Shown: positions 1 to 8,359 of the stretch, one piece after another
Position numbering within the stretch: position 1 is the stretch's first letter
Layout of the letters: each line of letters opens with the position of its first letter
Origin: Candidatus Woesearchaeota archaeon
GTDB lineage: Archaea > Nanobdellota > Nanobdellia > SCGC-AAA011-G17 > GW2011-AR17
Direction of reading: 5' to 3'
Length of the DNA: 25,017 bases
Assembly (NCBI GenBank): GCA_003694495.1
Contig: RFJO01000036.1
Span: forward strand, 1-25,017
The notes under the pieces: generated by a model
The model's input: only the letters and a program-made list of their open reading frames with translations
Databases searched by the model: none
What the model was told of the DNA's origin: nothing
Made by a program: the position numbers and the translations under genes

Positions 1-1
1 A

Positions 2-2470
2 AACAATACTCTAACATTTATAACACTTAACGATACCACTGATAATTATACAGTTGATACATTCCCAAACGGTGAACATAACATGAATGTTACTTGCTGG
101 GATTGGGCGAACAATTCTAACACTAGCTTTACATTGAATTTTAGCGTGTATACAAGAGTGCCGACAATAGAAGTTAATTGGCCGCTGAATAATACTAACT
201 CTTCTAACGATGATGTGCTGTTTAACTGGACAGCTGTGGATTATTCTAACAATAGAAGCCTAAAATGTAATCTTACCTTGGATTCAGTAGTGAATAAGTC
301 TAACCTTAATGTGACAAACAATCGTTCATATACAGTTGCAATAAATAATTTGGATTACGGGTCGCATGAATGGAACCTTACCTGCTGGGATTATTTTAAT
401 CATACGAATAGAACATTGTCTTTCAATTATTCAAGAGGGGAAGGGCCATATGTATATATAATAACGCCGGAGAATGCTACATTGAATGTTAGCAACCTGA
501 GGCAAACTGTAGAAATACAGGCAACAGAGCTTGGCAGGATTATGTATAACCTTGACGGGGAAGGTAATTTTACCTTGTGCACCTGGTGTAGTCAAGGGAA
601 AGTTAACTTAACAATGTTAAGTTTCGGGCAGCATAAACTGAGAGCTTACATAGTTGATTATTCAGGCAACCTTAACCAAACTTATCGGGATTTTTGGTTA
701 CAGCTAGATACTGACGCGAATGGTACAATCGATGCGCATGATAATGATTCTGATGCAGATAATATATGGGACGTGAATGATACCTTAATCGGTAATACAA
801 CAAATATAGCAACAAACATTTGGAACTTATCTATGATGGTGAATGGTTCATTAAACCTTTCAAAGAACTATACAGGAGTTTTGCAAATAAACATAACAAA
901 TGCTTCTTATGATGTAATAGTAAGTTTACAGCATAATTTTACTAACTTGTCAAGGTTGGTGCTTGCCAATGTTTCAGTTGAAGTTGAGGATAAGAATGAT
1001 CAGTTTGGAAAAGTTGTGGTAAGAAATTTAGAACCATTTAACGGAACAAATAAAACTGTTTACGTGAACGTGCTAAATTCAACACATGGGTGGGTGTGCG
1101 TGAAAGATTCTAACCCTGGGTTGAATACTACGCTTACGCCAACATGTCAAGGAAGTGGTGAAATAAGGGTGAGGTGTAACGGCACGGCAACAGGGAAGTA
1201 TCATTGTGAAAAAGAAAATGGTAAGTTGAGGGTGTGGGGGTTGAGTTATTCAGTCGTGCAAGCAATGTGTGAAGAAAACTGGAGTGTTGGCTCTTGGTCA
1301 AGTTGTAGTGATAGTACACAAACAAGAACTGTGACAGATTCTAACGGTTGTGGAACTGAGCTGGAAAAACCCGCAACGTCGCAAAGTTGTACATCTTCAT
1401 CTAATGAATCTTCTTCCTCAAGCACATCATCAGCAGGAAGTACAAGTAATGTTGATGAAAAAGTTTCAATGATCGTGGGAGAAGTCAAGGCAGGAGATGT
1501 TAAGCTGGTTGAATTGAATGCTGAAGCTATAGGGGTTGAAAGTGTTGAGTTGAAGCTTAAAGAAGATGCTAACGGAGTGAAAATAGTATTGTCAAAGCTT
1601 TCCTCTTTGCCTGCTAACTTAACCTCACCAGAAGGAAAAGTTTATAGGTATCTTGAGTTTGATAACCAAAATCTTCCAGATGAAAAAATTGAGCAGGCTA
1701 AAATAAAATTTAAGGTGGAAAGAAGTTGGATGAATTCTAACGGGTTTAACAGTGAAGATATTGTTCTGTCAAGGTACAGTAACAATGCATGGCAAGACTT
1801 GGAAACAAAGTCAACTAAACTTGAACAGGACGTAGTATACTTTGAAGCAATAACAACAGGGTTTAGTTATTTTGTTATTAAGGGCAAGGCTGTAGAAAAT
1901 GTGCAAACACAAACAACAAATGATACCCAACAAAAAGAAGAGAACAAAACAAAGTCTGTTGCGCCGCCAGCAACAAAAACGAATGTGCCAATACAACAAA
2001 AATCCAGCTTAAATCCTTTACTTATAATTGGAGGTGTGGCTGCGTTGGTTGTGCTTGGAGTGGTTATATTCTTAGTTGTTAAAAAGTTTACAAAAAAAGA
2101 TGAAGAAGAAGAGGTTGAGGAGGAAAAGGTAGAGCCTGAAAAGCCAATGTTGCAAACAGAAACAAAGCCGATGCTTGACGAATCCTTAAAAAATGAAGAA
2201 GCAAAAACAGAGAATACCCAAGAAGTTATAAAAGAGAATGAAACAGTGAAGGATGAAGTAGCTAAGCCTGAAATTAATGTGCAGGAAGTTAAAGAAGAAA
2301 CACCGCCACAGTCTCCTAATGTGCCAGTAAAGGCGCAAGTTGTAACGTCTCCATTGATAAATTATGTTAAACAAATGAGGCAGATGGGGTTTGCGGATGA
2401 AACAATAAGGGAAAGGCTTAAGTCAAAGAACTGGCATCCTGACGTGATTGAGGAAGCTTTAAAGTCTTGA
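2..2470 (+). CDS. Large surface protein with PGF-pre-PGF domain, membrane anchor and UBA-like tail (5' partial)
   Basis: The frame is open from base 2, so the gene begins before the window; the ATG at 83 is internal. 822 residues are visible. In order: Ig-like repeats with paired Cys-Trp-Asp motifs (VTCWD, LTCWD); an acidic thrombospondin type 3-like segment (about residues 236-262, DTDANG...DNDSDADN); a TSP1-like motif starting at about 426 (NWSVGSWSSCS, later GCGTELEKP); a Ser-rich linker; a PGF-pre-PGF domain (about 484-628); one transmembrane helix (about 670-696); a Glu/Lys-rich cytoplasmic stretch; and a 40-residue helical end (about 783-822). N-x-S/T sequons are very dense, which suggests heavy AglB glycosylation outside the cell. 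The product is probably an S-layer-like or adhesin-like protein anchored by its C-terminal helix. It is paralogous to the next gene, 51 bases downstream, and probably co-transcribed with it. The family assignment is firm; the role is inferred. Confidence 0.85.
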   Translation, partial: NNTLTFITLNDTTDNYTVDTFPNGEHNMNVTCWDWANNSNTSFTLNFSVYTRVPTIEVNWPLNNTNSSNDDVLFNWTAVDYSNNRSLKCNLTLDSVVNKSNLNVTNNRSYTVAINNLDYGSHEWNLTCWDYFNHTNRTLSFNYSRGEGPYVYIITPENATLNVSNLRQTVEIQATELGRIMYNLDGEGNFTLCTWCSQGKVNLTMLSFGQHKLRAYIVDYSGNLNQTYRDFWLQLDTDANGTIDAHDNDSDADNIWDVNDTLIGNTTNIATNIWNLSMMVNGSLNLSKNYTGVLQINITNASYDVIVSLQHNFTNLSRLVLANVSVEVEDKNDQFGKVVVRNLEPFNGTNKTVYVNVLNSTHGWVCVKDSNPGLNTTLTPTCQGSGEIRVRCNGTATGKYHCEKENGKLRVWGLSYSVVQAMCEENWSVGSWSSCSDSTQTRTVTDSNGCGTELEKPATSQSCTSSSNESSSSSTSSAGSTSNVDEKVSMIVGEVKAGDVKLVELNAEAIGVESVELKLKEDANGVKIVLSKLSSLPANLTSPEGKVYRYLEFDNQNLPDEKIEQAKIKFKVERSWMNSNGFNSEDIVLSRYSNNAWQDLETKSTKLEQDVVYFEAITTGFSYFVIKGKAVENVQTQTTNDTQQKEENKTKSVAPPATKTNVPIQQKSSLNPLLIIGGVAALVVLGVVIFLVVKKFTKKDEEEEVEEEKVEPEKPMLQTETKPMLDESLKNEEAKTENTQEVIKENETVKDEVAKPEINVQEVKEETPPQSPNVPVKAQVVTSPLINYVKQMRQMGFADETIRERLKSKNWHPDVIEEALKS

Positions 2471-2521
2471 ACGAAAGGTTTAAAAAGATACAATACTAAT
2501 CAAAAAAAGAGGTAGGTATTT

Positions 2522-5500
2522 ATGAAAAAGAGGTTTGTAAAATTTATTTTGTTCTTTTTGCTAATCTTGTTTGGGGTTAGTAGTGTAGGTGCATTTACTT
2601 TGCATGGGCAAGTGAAAAATAGTACATTTGCTGCAGTGCAAAATGCTAACGTGACAGTGTATGATGTTGCAATGAACCCAGGTCAACCACCAACTTATAC
2701 ATTAATAGCTTCAGATTATACTAATTCTACAGGAGGGTTTGAGATTGCAAATTTGAATTCAAGCTATGATAAGTTCTATAAAATAAAAATTACCTACCGA
2801 AGCGATGATAAAACTGGAAATGTTACTGAAATGAGTCCAATTTTGCCAGAATTGCCTGGTGCAGATATTGCTAACTTTTTGGATGGCGCAACGTTCTATC
2901 TTATCACAGCGGCAACATTGGAGATAAGGGCACATAATGGTACTGCAGCAACAGGGTTTAATTATCTTTTGTTTGATAATAACTTGGGTTTCCCGATAGA
3001 AGAAAGTATGTTTAACTATGTTAATACTACTAAAATATATGTGCCGAGGGGAAGGAACTATACATTGCTTATGATGAAAAATCCAGAAGTGTTCTCTGAA
3101 TGGGAAGCTGCGCCGCCGATAACTGAAAGTATTAATAATATAAGCGCATACTCTAGCCAGGATTATGTGTTGTATATAAATAAGTCTTTAGAGAATTATG
3201 ATTATAATGTCTATGGTTGGATCTGGGTTGACGGTAACACTTCTGCAGTTAATGTTAGTTATCTAATGCCTAACCTTGCACCAGCAGGAATGTTGCCGCA
3301 AAACTCTGAGATAAATTTCGGAATGTCGGTGCTTAATACAAGCGCAGGGATGCAAATGCCTGACTCAACCGGTAAAATGTCTGTAGCGTTTTACAATTAT
3401 TCGGTATTAGGCGCACCATCTGGGATAGAGCAAGTATTAGTTGGGTTTGCACATAATTATAGTTTAGATGATGATGGAGAGTTTTTTGCTGTGTTCCAGA
3501 ATATAACTGTTACTGGTGATATGACCATTAATTTGACAATGACACCAACGAATGGTCTTTATTCAGACACTCAAGGTAACAAAGTTAACACTTCTAAGTT
3601 TAAAGTTACACTTATTAATGGTGAGGATCAAAGTTCGCCAATCACGGATTTGCATGTGGAAGTGTATGAAACTTTAGCTAACGGCTATGAGTTAAGAAGG
3701 TTTATTGATCAGGTTACAATGCCTGAGTCAGGCTACTCTTATTTTGAGCTGCCAATGTTACAAAGCAGTGAAATAACTATGAAATTTTTTAGTAATCAAT
3801 TTGCGCCGTTTGAGAAAAAAATTAACACTTCGTTAGATAATATAACTGTAACCTTGAATTCGTTTAACTTGCAGAAGTTTGATGAAGATGCAGGGGTTAA
3901 TGCTACAGTTGAAAATTTTTCAGATTTGGCAGGGATAGGAGTACTTTTTGTTAAGAATACACCTGAGTGTAGCAAGCCGGGATTTGACGAAAGTAATTGT
4001 ATGATTGGTGATCAGCTTAATGGAGAGTTTAATCCAATGCAGGCCTTGATGGCAGGAAAGGCTAATATAGATATTTTCCTTGGTGAAGATCAGCCTGAAG
4101 TGTTCTTTATAGGGGTAGACTTATTGGCTTCAGGGCCGCCAGATGCAGTCATGAGCCAAAATGCTAACTTTGAGAATGATTCTGGGGATAGCCTGGAAGA
4201 GTTGTGGAAGTTTGGGTCATTGGCGCCAGACATATATGACGCGGCTATAGTTGGTGTGCCAATAAATACTTCAAAGGTTGACATTAATGAACCGATATAT
4301 GTAAGGCTGGATTACCTTTATGACAATGATTGGAACGTGGTTTGGACAGCTGACAGTGATCCTAGTGCAGCAAATGTTCCAAGCGATTATAGTGATTATA
4401 ATTTGTCTTGGCTGAATAGAAGTGCTGGTGGAATGTATTGTTATAATGATGCTGCAATATTAAGCGCTGACCAGTACTGTTACATAAACAAGTCAGATGA
4501 AATGCTTTACATGAAGATCCCGCACTTTACTAACATCGGGTCGATAATCTCCGGTTCAGTAGCCATAGGGGGCTATGTTACAGTGTGGTACCCGTTGAAC
4601 ACAAGTTATACAACTGACTCGTTATACTTAAATGTTACAACGAACGTAACCGCAACTTGTGTGTATTCACTAAACGGTGCAGCTAATGTGAGCATGACAG
4701 GAAACTTAAGCGATAGTGCAGGAACGTTCTTTAATGCCTCATTTACAGCATCACAGGGCAGTAATACTGTAAGAGTAACATGTAACAGGTCGGCAACTAA
4801 TTATAGTGTAGTGGACCAAAACTTTTATGTGGATTCCTTGGCTCCAGGGTTGACATTAAACTTGCCGTTGAATAATTCAAATTCATCTTTAAGTTATAGA
4901 ACATTCAACTGGAGCTTAACTGATATATCTTTAAGTTTGACCTGTAACTTAAGCATTGACGGTAGTGTTAACGTGTCACAGATTTCAGCAGTTAACGGTA
5001 CGAATACTAGAACAGTTAGCGGATTAAGCTTAGGTTCGCATAACTGGAGTGTAACGTGCTGGGATGCTTTTAACCAGACAAATACGTCTTTGACTTATAA
5101 CTTTTCAAGGTATGACGGGCCAATGATTTATTTAGGGGTGTACAATAAAACATACAACTTAACATCGACTAAATTAAATATGGTTGTGTCTGTATCAGAT
5201 ATGAGTACGATTGTATATAGTTTGGATGGCGGGGCTAATACAACATTGTGCACAAATTGTTCATCTAATGTTACAAACTTAAGTTTGGCAACCTATGGAA
5301 GTCATAATGTTGTAGTGTACGCAACAGACGCTAGCGGAAATGTTAAGTATAATACTACATCGTTTTACACCCAGCCAGATACAGACGGTGATGGTACGGC
5401 TGACGCGGATGATAATGATGATGACAATGATGGGGTGAATGATGCTGCAGATACGATAACAGGGAATTCGTCTAATGTAAACACAAATGTGCCTGGCTTT

Positions 5501-6862
5501 GAGTTGTATGTTAACGGCTCAAATAATATGAGCCTGAACTTTACGGGGACTTATGTTGTAAATGCAACAAATGGTACTGCGCCAATTGTTGTCTTTAATA
5601 AATCTCTATCTAACTCTTCAAAGTTAGTGCTTTCAAACTTAACAATTGAGATAGAGTCAAGTACAGAAAATGTTGGAAGAGTAGTGGTAAGGAATGCAGG
5701 TGCGGTGTCAGGCACTAAAGTAGTGTATGTAAACAAGAAAAATGATACCCAAGAATGGGTATGTGTGTATGATGCCGAACCTGGTTTGAATACAACCCTT
5801 ACGCCGACCTGTGAAGGCACAGGGGAAACAAGAGTGAGGTGTAATGGCACTGCTTCAGGAAGTTTGACGTGTAGTGAAGTTAATGGTCGACTTAAAGTTT
5901 CCGGGTTAAGCTACTCTGTTGCGCAATCAATGTGTAGGGAAAACTGGACAGTTGGTTCGTGGTCAAGTTGTAGTAGTGGAACTCAAACAAGGACAGTGAC
6001 AGATACTAATGGTTGTGGAACTGAGCTAGAAAAACCTGCAACATCACAAAGTTGTTCAAGCGATGATTCTAGCAGTAGTTCATCTTCAACTACAACAACA
6101 AGTTTAGCTTCAACAGATCAGGTTGAGGATAAAATATCTTATATTGTTGGTAATATTGAGCCAGGAGCAGAAAAAACAGTTAAGCTTACAAGCGATGCAA
6201 TAGGTATTACAGAGATTAAATTGAAGGTTAAAGAAGCTGTTTACGGTGTAAAAATTGTTGTCGAAAAGTTTGTTGAGAAGCCATCAGCTGTAACACAGCC
6301 GGAAGGAAAAGTGTACAAATATTGGCAGTTTAGTAATGTTGCCCTGCCAGATGACAAAATTGAGCAGGCTAAGATTAAGTTTAAGGTTGAAAGGAGTTGG
6401 TTAGCATCAAATAGCTTAAATACAGGTGACATTGTGTTGGCAAGATACGAGAACAACGAGTGGAAAAACTTAGACACTGTAGTGACAAAGTCTGAACAGG
6501 ATTATGTTTATTATGAAGCAACTACAACTGGCTTTAGTTATTTTGCAGTAAGAGCTTTGGCAAAGAGTTCTGAGACCACAACAGAAGAACAAACAAAAGA
6601 GGAACCTAAGGCAAATGAATCAGCAGTGACTCAAGAACAGCCTCAACAAAATCAAGTAACAGAAGAACAAAAAGAACCTTTTAAAATGCCTTGGAGAACT
6701 ATAGGGATTGTTGTGCTTGCAGTGATTGCTTTGACTTTATTAATTTTATCATTGGTTTATTTCATTAAAGTAAGAAATGAAAAAATGGAACTTATGAGGG
6801 AAAAAGTAAAGCCAAGAGTTATAATAAAACATAAAAAGACAAAACCTAAAAAGAATAAATAA
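2522..6862 (+). CDS. Giant surface protein (1446 aa), Sec signal, PGF-pre-PGF domain, C-terminal anchor
   Basis: The ATG follows a Shine-Dalgarno GAGGT (2509-2513). A classic Sec signal occupies residues 1-24 (MKKRF, then a hydrophobic core, cleavage after SSVGA). Next comes a carboxypeptidase-regulatory-like beta domain (about 25-95), a long unassigned extracellular region, Ig-like repeats matching the upstream gene (CNLSIDGS, VTCWD), an acidic type 3-like repeat at about 953-978 (DTDGDG, DNDDDNDG; probable calcium sites), a TSP1-like motif at 1141-1178, a Ser/Thr linker, a PGF-pre-PGF domain (about 1201-1342), one transmembrane helix (about 1394-1417) and a short strongly basic tail. Unlike its neighbour it has no acidic tail and no UBA-like end. 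Sequons are abundant. The C-terminal half was clearly duplicated with the upstream gene. It is a probable cell-surface or S-layer-associated glycoprotein; its ligand cannot be told. The 3' end overlaps rsmA, convergently, by 17 bases. Confidence 0.88.
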   Translation: MKKRFVKFILFFLLILFGVSSVGAFTLHGQVKNSTFAAVQNANVTVYDVAMNPGQPPTYTLIASDYTNSTGGFEIANLNSSYDKFYKIKITYRSDDKTGNVTEMSPILPELPGADIANFLDGATFYLITAATLEIRAHNGTAATGFNYLLFDNNLGFPIEESMFNYVNTTKIYVPRGRNYTLLMMKNPEVFSEWEAAPPITESINNISAYSSQDYVLYINKSLENYDYNVYGWIWVDGNTSAVNVSYLMPNLAPAGMLPQNSEINFGMSVLNTSAGMQMPDSTGKMSVAFYNYSVLGAPSGIEQVLVGFAHNYSLDDDGEFFAVFQNITVTGDMTINLTMTPTNGLYSDTQGNKVNTSKFKVTLINGEDQSSPITDLHVEVYETLANGYELRRFIDQVTMPESGYSYFELPMLQSSEITMKFFSNQFAPFEKKINTSLDNITVTLNSFNLQKFDEDAGVNATVENFSDLAGIGVLFVKNTPECSKPGFDESNCMIGDQLNGEFNPMQALMAGKANIDIFLGEDQPEVFFIGVDLLASGPPDAVMSQNANFENDSGDSLEELWKFGSLAPDIYDAAIVGVPINTSKVDINEPIYVRLDYLYDNDWNVVWTADSDPSAANVPSDYSDYNLSWLNRSAGGMYCYNDAAILSADQYCYINKSDEMLYMKIPHFTNIGSIISGSVAIGGYVTVWYPLNTSYTTDSLYLNVTTNVTATCVYSLNGAANVSMTGNLSDSAGTFFNASFTASQGSNTVRVTCNRSATNYSVVDQNFYVDSLAPGLTLNLPLNNSNSSLSYRTFNWSLTDISLSLTCNLSIDGSVNVSQISAVNGTNTRTVSGLSLGSHNWSVTCWDAFNQTNTSLTYNFSRYDGPMIYLGVYNKTYNLTSTKLNMVVSVSDMSTIVYSLDGGANTTLCTNCSSNVTNLSLATYGSHNVVVYATDASGNVKYNTTSFYTQPDTDGDGTADADDNDDDNDGVNDAADTITGNSSNVNTNVPGFELYVNGSNNMSLNFTGTYVVNATNGTAPIVVFNKSLSNSSKLVLSNLTIEIESSTENVGRVVVRNAGAVSGTKVVYVNKKNDTQEWVCVYDAEPGLNTTLTPTCEGTGETRVRCNGTASGSLTCSEVNGRLKVSGLSYSVAQSMCRENWTVGSWSSCSSGTQTRTVTDTNGCGTELEKPATSQSCSSDDSSSSSSSTTTTSLASTDQVEDKISYIVGNIEPGAEKTVKLTSDAIGITEIKLKVKEAVYGVKIVVEKFVEKPSAVTQPEGKVYKYWQFSNVALPDDKIEQAKIKFKVERSWLASNSLNTGDIVLARYENNEWKNLDTVVTKSEQDYVYYEATTTGFSYFAVRALAKSSETTTEEQTKEEPKANESAVTQEQPQQNQVTEEQKEPFKMPWRTIGIVVLAVIALTLLILSLVYFIKVRNEKMELMREKVKPRVIIKHKKTKPKKNK

Positions 6863-7571
6863 TTTCTTTAATTTTTTTTGCATCTTCTAGTGAAATGTTT
6901 TTTGTATTTTTGCTTAGATTTAATTTATTTTTTTCAATAATGCTTCTTGATTCTCTTTTGGTGTACCCTAACTTTGTAAGTGACTCTCTTAACGCATTCT
7001 TTGCAAGCTTGTCCGTCTGAAGAAAAAAGTCTTTCAAAATCTTATCATGCTTTTTTAACCTTTTTTTAGGTTTTATTAAGATTATTGCTGATTCTGTCTT
7101 AGGCTCAGGATGAAACGATGATTTCGGAAGTGTTTTTATTATTTTAATATTAAAGAACAATGGTGCTATGATTGATAGTTTTGAGTCAATAACGTTAGTT
7201 AATTTTTTTGCGAACTTTATCCCAACAGTAAATACGGCAAGTCCAAAGTTTGTTTTTAGTAATACATTAAACAACGGTTCGGAAATTGAATAAGGAATGT
7301 TGCCAGTGATCTTATTAAACCTCTTGTTTTTTTTCAAGTATCTGACACCATCGCCATATACAATTTTGCAGTTTAACGCTTTTAAATTAGTCATTTCTTT
7401 ATCTTTTTCTATTATTGTTAAATTGCATTTGCCAATTAATTCTTTTGTAAGAGCGCCATTGCCTGCACCAATCTCTAAAACATTATCAGATTTTGACAAG
7501 TTTAGTGACTTAACAATTAAGTTAATTGCATCTTTATCTTTCATGAAATGCTGGTCAAGTTCTTCTTTCAT
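6846..7571 (-). CDS. rsmA: 16S rRNA dimethyladenosine transferase RsmA/KsgA/Dim1
   Basis: This enzyme dimethylates two adjacent adenosines in the 3'-terminal hairpin of 16S rRNA late in small-subunit assembly, using SAM. The 241-residue protein opens with the family's QHF motif (EELDQHFMKD), then motif I (LEIGAGNGALT), the acidic ribose-binding position in IIEKDKEM, GDGV, and the diagnostic catalytic motif IV NIPY (GNIPYSISEPL). The conserved FHPEPKTESAI segment follows, then a short helical C-terminal domain. At 241 residues it is slightly shorter than typical archaeal members (about 260-270), mainly at the C-terminus. The ATG at 7571 lies about 26 bases from the centre of a TATA element shared with the divergent gene at 7621, so the mRNA is probably leaderless. 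It ends convergently inside the tail of the surface protein gene. Confidence 0.95.
   Translation of the reverse strand: MKEELDQHFMKDKDAINLIVKSLNLSKSDNVLEIGAGNGALTKELIGKCNLTIIEKDKEMTNLKALNCKIVYGDGVRYLKKNKRFNKITGNIPYSISEPLFNVLLKTNFGLAVFTVGIKFAKKLTNVIDSKLSIIAPLFFNIKIIKTLPKSSFHPEPKTESAIILIKPKKRLKKHDKILKDFFLQTDKLAKNALRESLTKLGYTKRESRSIIEKNKLNLSKNTKNISLEDAKKIKEIIYSF
6872..6879 (+). terminator. T-tract, possible terminator of the surface-protein operon
   Basis: A run of eight T follows the stop of the giant surface protein by ten bases, inside the antisense 3' end of rsmA. Archaeal termination uses such T-tracts without a hairpin. The assignment rests on position alone in an AT-rich genome. Confidence 0.35.
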
Positions 7572-7580
7572 ATAAATTAT

Positions 7581-7614
7581 AAGGATAAAGTTTATATATA
7601 TAATTTTTATCCTT
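7581..7614. promoter_or_regulatory. Concentric palindromic bidirectional promoter (rsmA / 7621 gene)
   Basis: A perfect 12-base palindrome TTATATATATAA (7592-7603) sits exactly in the middle of a 9-base inverted repeat AAGGATAAA (7581-7589) and TTTATCCTT (7606-7614). Both are centred on 7597.5. The start codons lie about 24 bases away on the plus strand (7621) and 26 bases on the minus strand (7571), the spacing expected for leaderless archaeal transcripts. One TATA core flanked by a BRE-like arm on each side could therefore serve both genes, or the arms could be an operator. Confidence 0.65.
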
Positions 7615-7620
7615 CCAAAT

Positions 7621-8337
7621 ATGGATTATAGTAAGCTATTTTTATTAAAAAAAGAAGTGGGCACCTATTTCTTTGAAACATATAAAACTCTGGCAAATGT
7701 TATGGGTGCTGATGACTCAATAGATGAAAAAGGTTGGTTCATATATTCAGGCTATGACGCATGTATTGCATACCTTGCGTTTAAAGATCCTGACTTTGTT
7801 GATGATTTGAAAGACGAAAAAAAGGCTAAAAGGATCGTTAATAGCATAATTATGGAATCTTATCACTATAGGCTTAAAATGGAACCCTTAGCGCCTGAGT
7901 ATGTTGATAAGGCTAAAAGTTATTTGGATGACATTGTGAACAATGGTTTTAAGCCAAAAAAGGCAAGGATTTACTTTAATTCAAAAATTGTGTTGTTTCC
8001 TAAATTCAAATCTGTGCATAAAGAAGAAGTTGCGCATGAAGCTGGACATGCGTTGTATGATATGCAAGGGAAAAGCTTAGATGAAATGACAAGAAGGTTT
8101 GACCATGAACTGTTTGCTACATTTTCATCAGATTACATGTTAAGAAAAGATGGTTTTAAGTTGAGTGACATAATTGATGTTGATAAGCAAGATGATCTCG
8201 CTAAGATATTGTGGAAAGTTTATTCAATGGCTGAACGACAGTTTGATGATTTTTTAGGGTTTGTAAACCATGTAAGGGAATTCTTTCACGGACGGAAGAG
8301 TTTTGAAGATTGTTTTAACCAAAAAACTTTTAATTAA
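7621..8337 (+). CDS. Predicted zinc metallopeptidase-like protein (HEAGH, gluzincin pattern)
   Basis: I do not recognise the family. The 238-residue protein has no signal peptide or membrane segment, so it is probably cytosolic. It carries a zincin signature HEAGH at residues 139-143 (context EVAHEAGHALYDMQG) and a second acidic helix FDHELFATF, whose Glu163 lies 20 residues after the second His, the spacing of a gluzincin third ligand. The N-terminal half is helical and charged and contains an aromatic YSGYDACIAYLAF stretch. Peptidase activity is inferred from these motifs only. The start lies about 24 bases after the centre of the bidirectional TATA element, so the transcript is probably leaderless. 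The DHH phosphoesterase gene starts 22 bases after its stop, which suggests one operon, although no Shine-Dalgarno is evident there. Confidence 0.8.
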   Translation: MDYSKLFLLKKEVGTYFFETYKTLANVMGADDSIDEKGWFIYSGYDACIAYLAFKDPDFVDDLKDEKKAKRIVNSIIMESYHYRLKMEPLAPEYVDKAKSYLDDIVNNGFKPKKARIYFNSKIVLFPKFKSVHKEEVAHEAGHALYDMQGKSLDEMTRRFDHELFATFSSDYMLRKDGFKLSDIIDVDKQDDLAKILWKVYSMAERQFDDFLGFVNHVREFFHGRKSFEDCFNQKTFN

Positions 8338-8359
8338 TGTTGTTTTCTTTATTTACCCA

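Noticed and set aside
83..2470. ATG at 83 as the start of the first surface protein
   Set aside because: The frame is open without a stop from base 2 and the upstream residues continue the same sequon-rich Ig-like pattern, so the gene begins outside the window.
1277..6055. TSP1-coding repeat pair as a mobile element or recombination site
   Set aside because: Both copies lie in frame at the same place in paralogous proteins; duplication or gene conversion explains them, and there is no transposase, terminal repeat or target duplication.
7297..7575. 92-codon plus-strand frame inside rsmA
   Set aside because: It is the antisense of a well-conserved methyltransferase gene and has no recognisable product.
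8303..8359. TTG start at 8303 for the DHH phosphoesterase
   Set aside because: It would overlap the previous gene by 35 bases and add a leader without family similarity; the ATG at 8360 begins the conserved protein.
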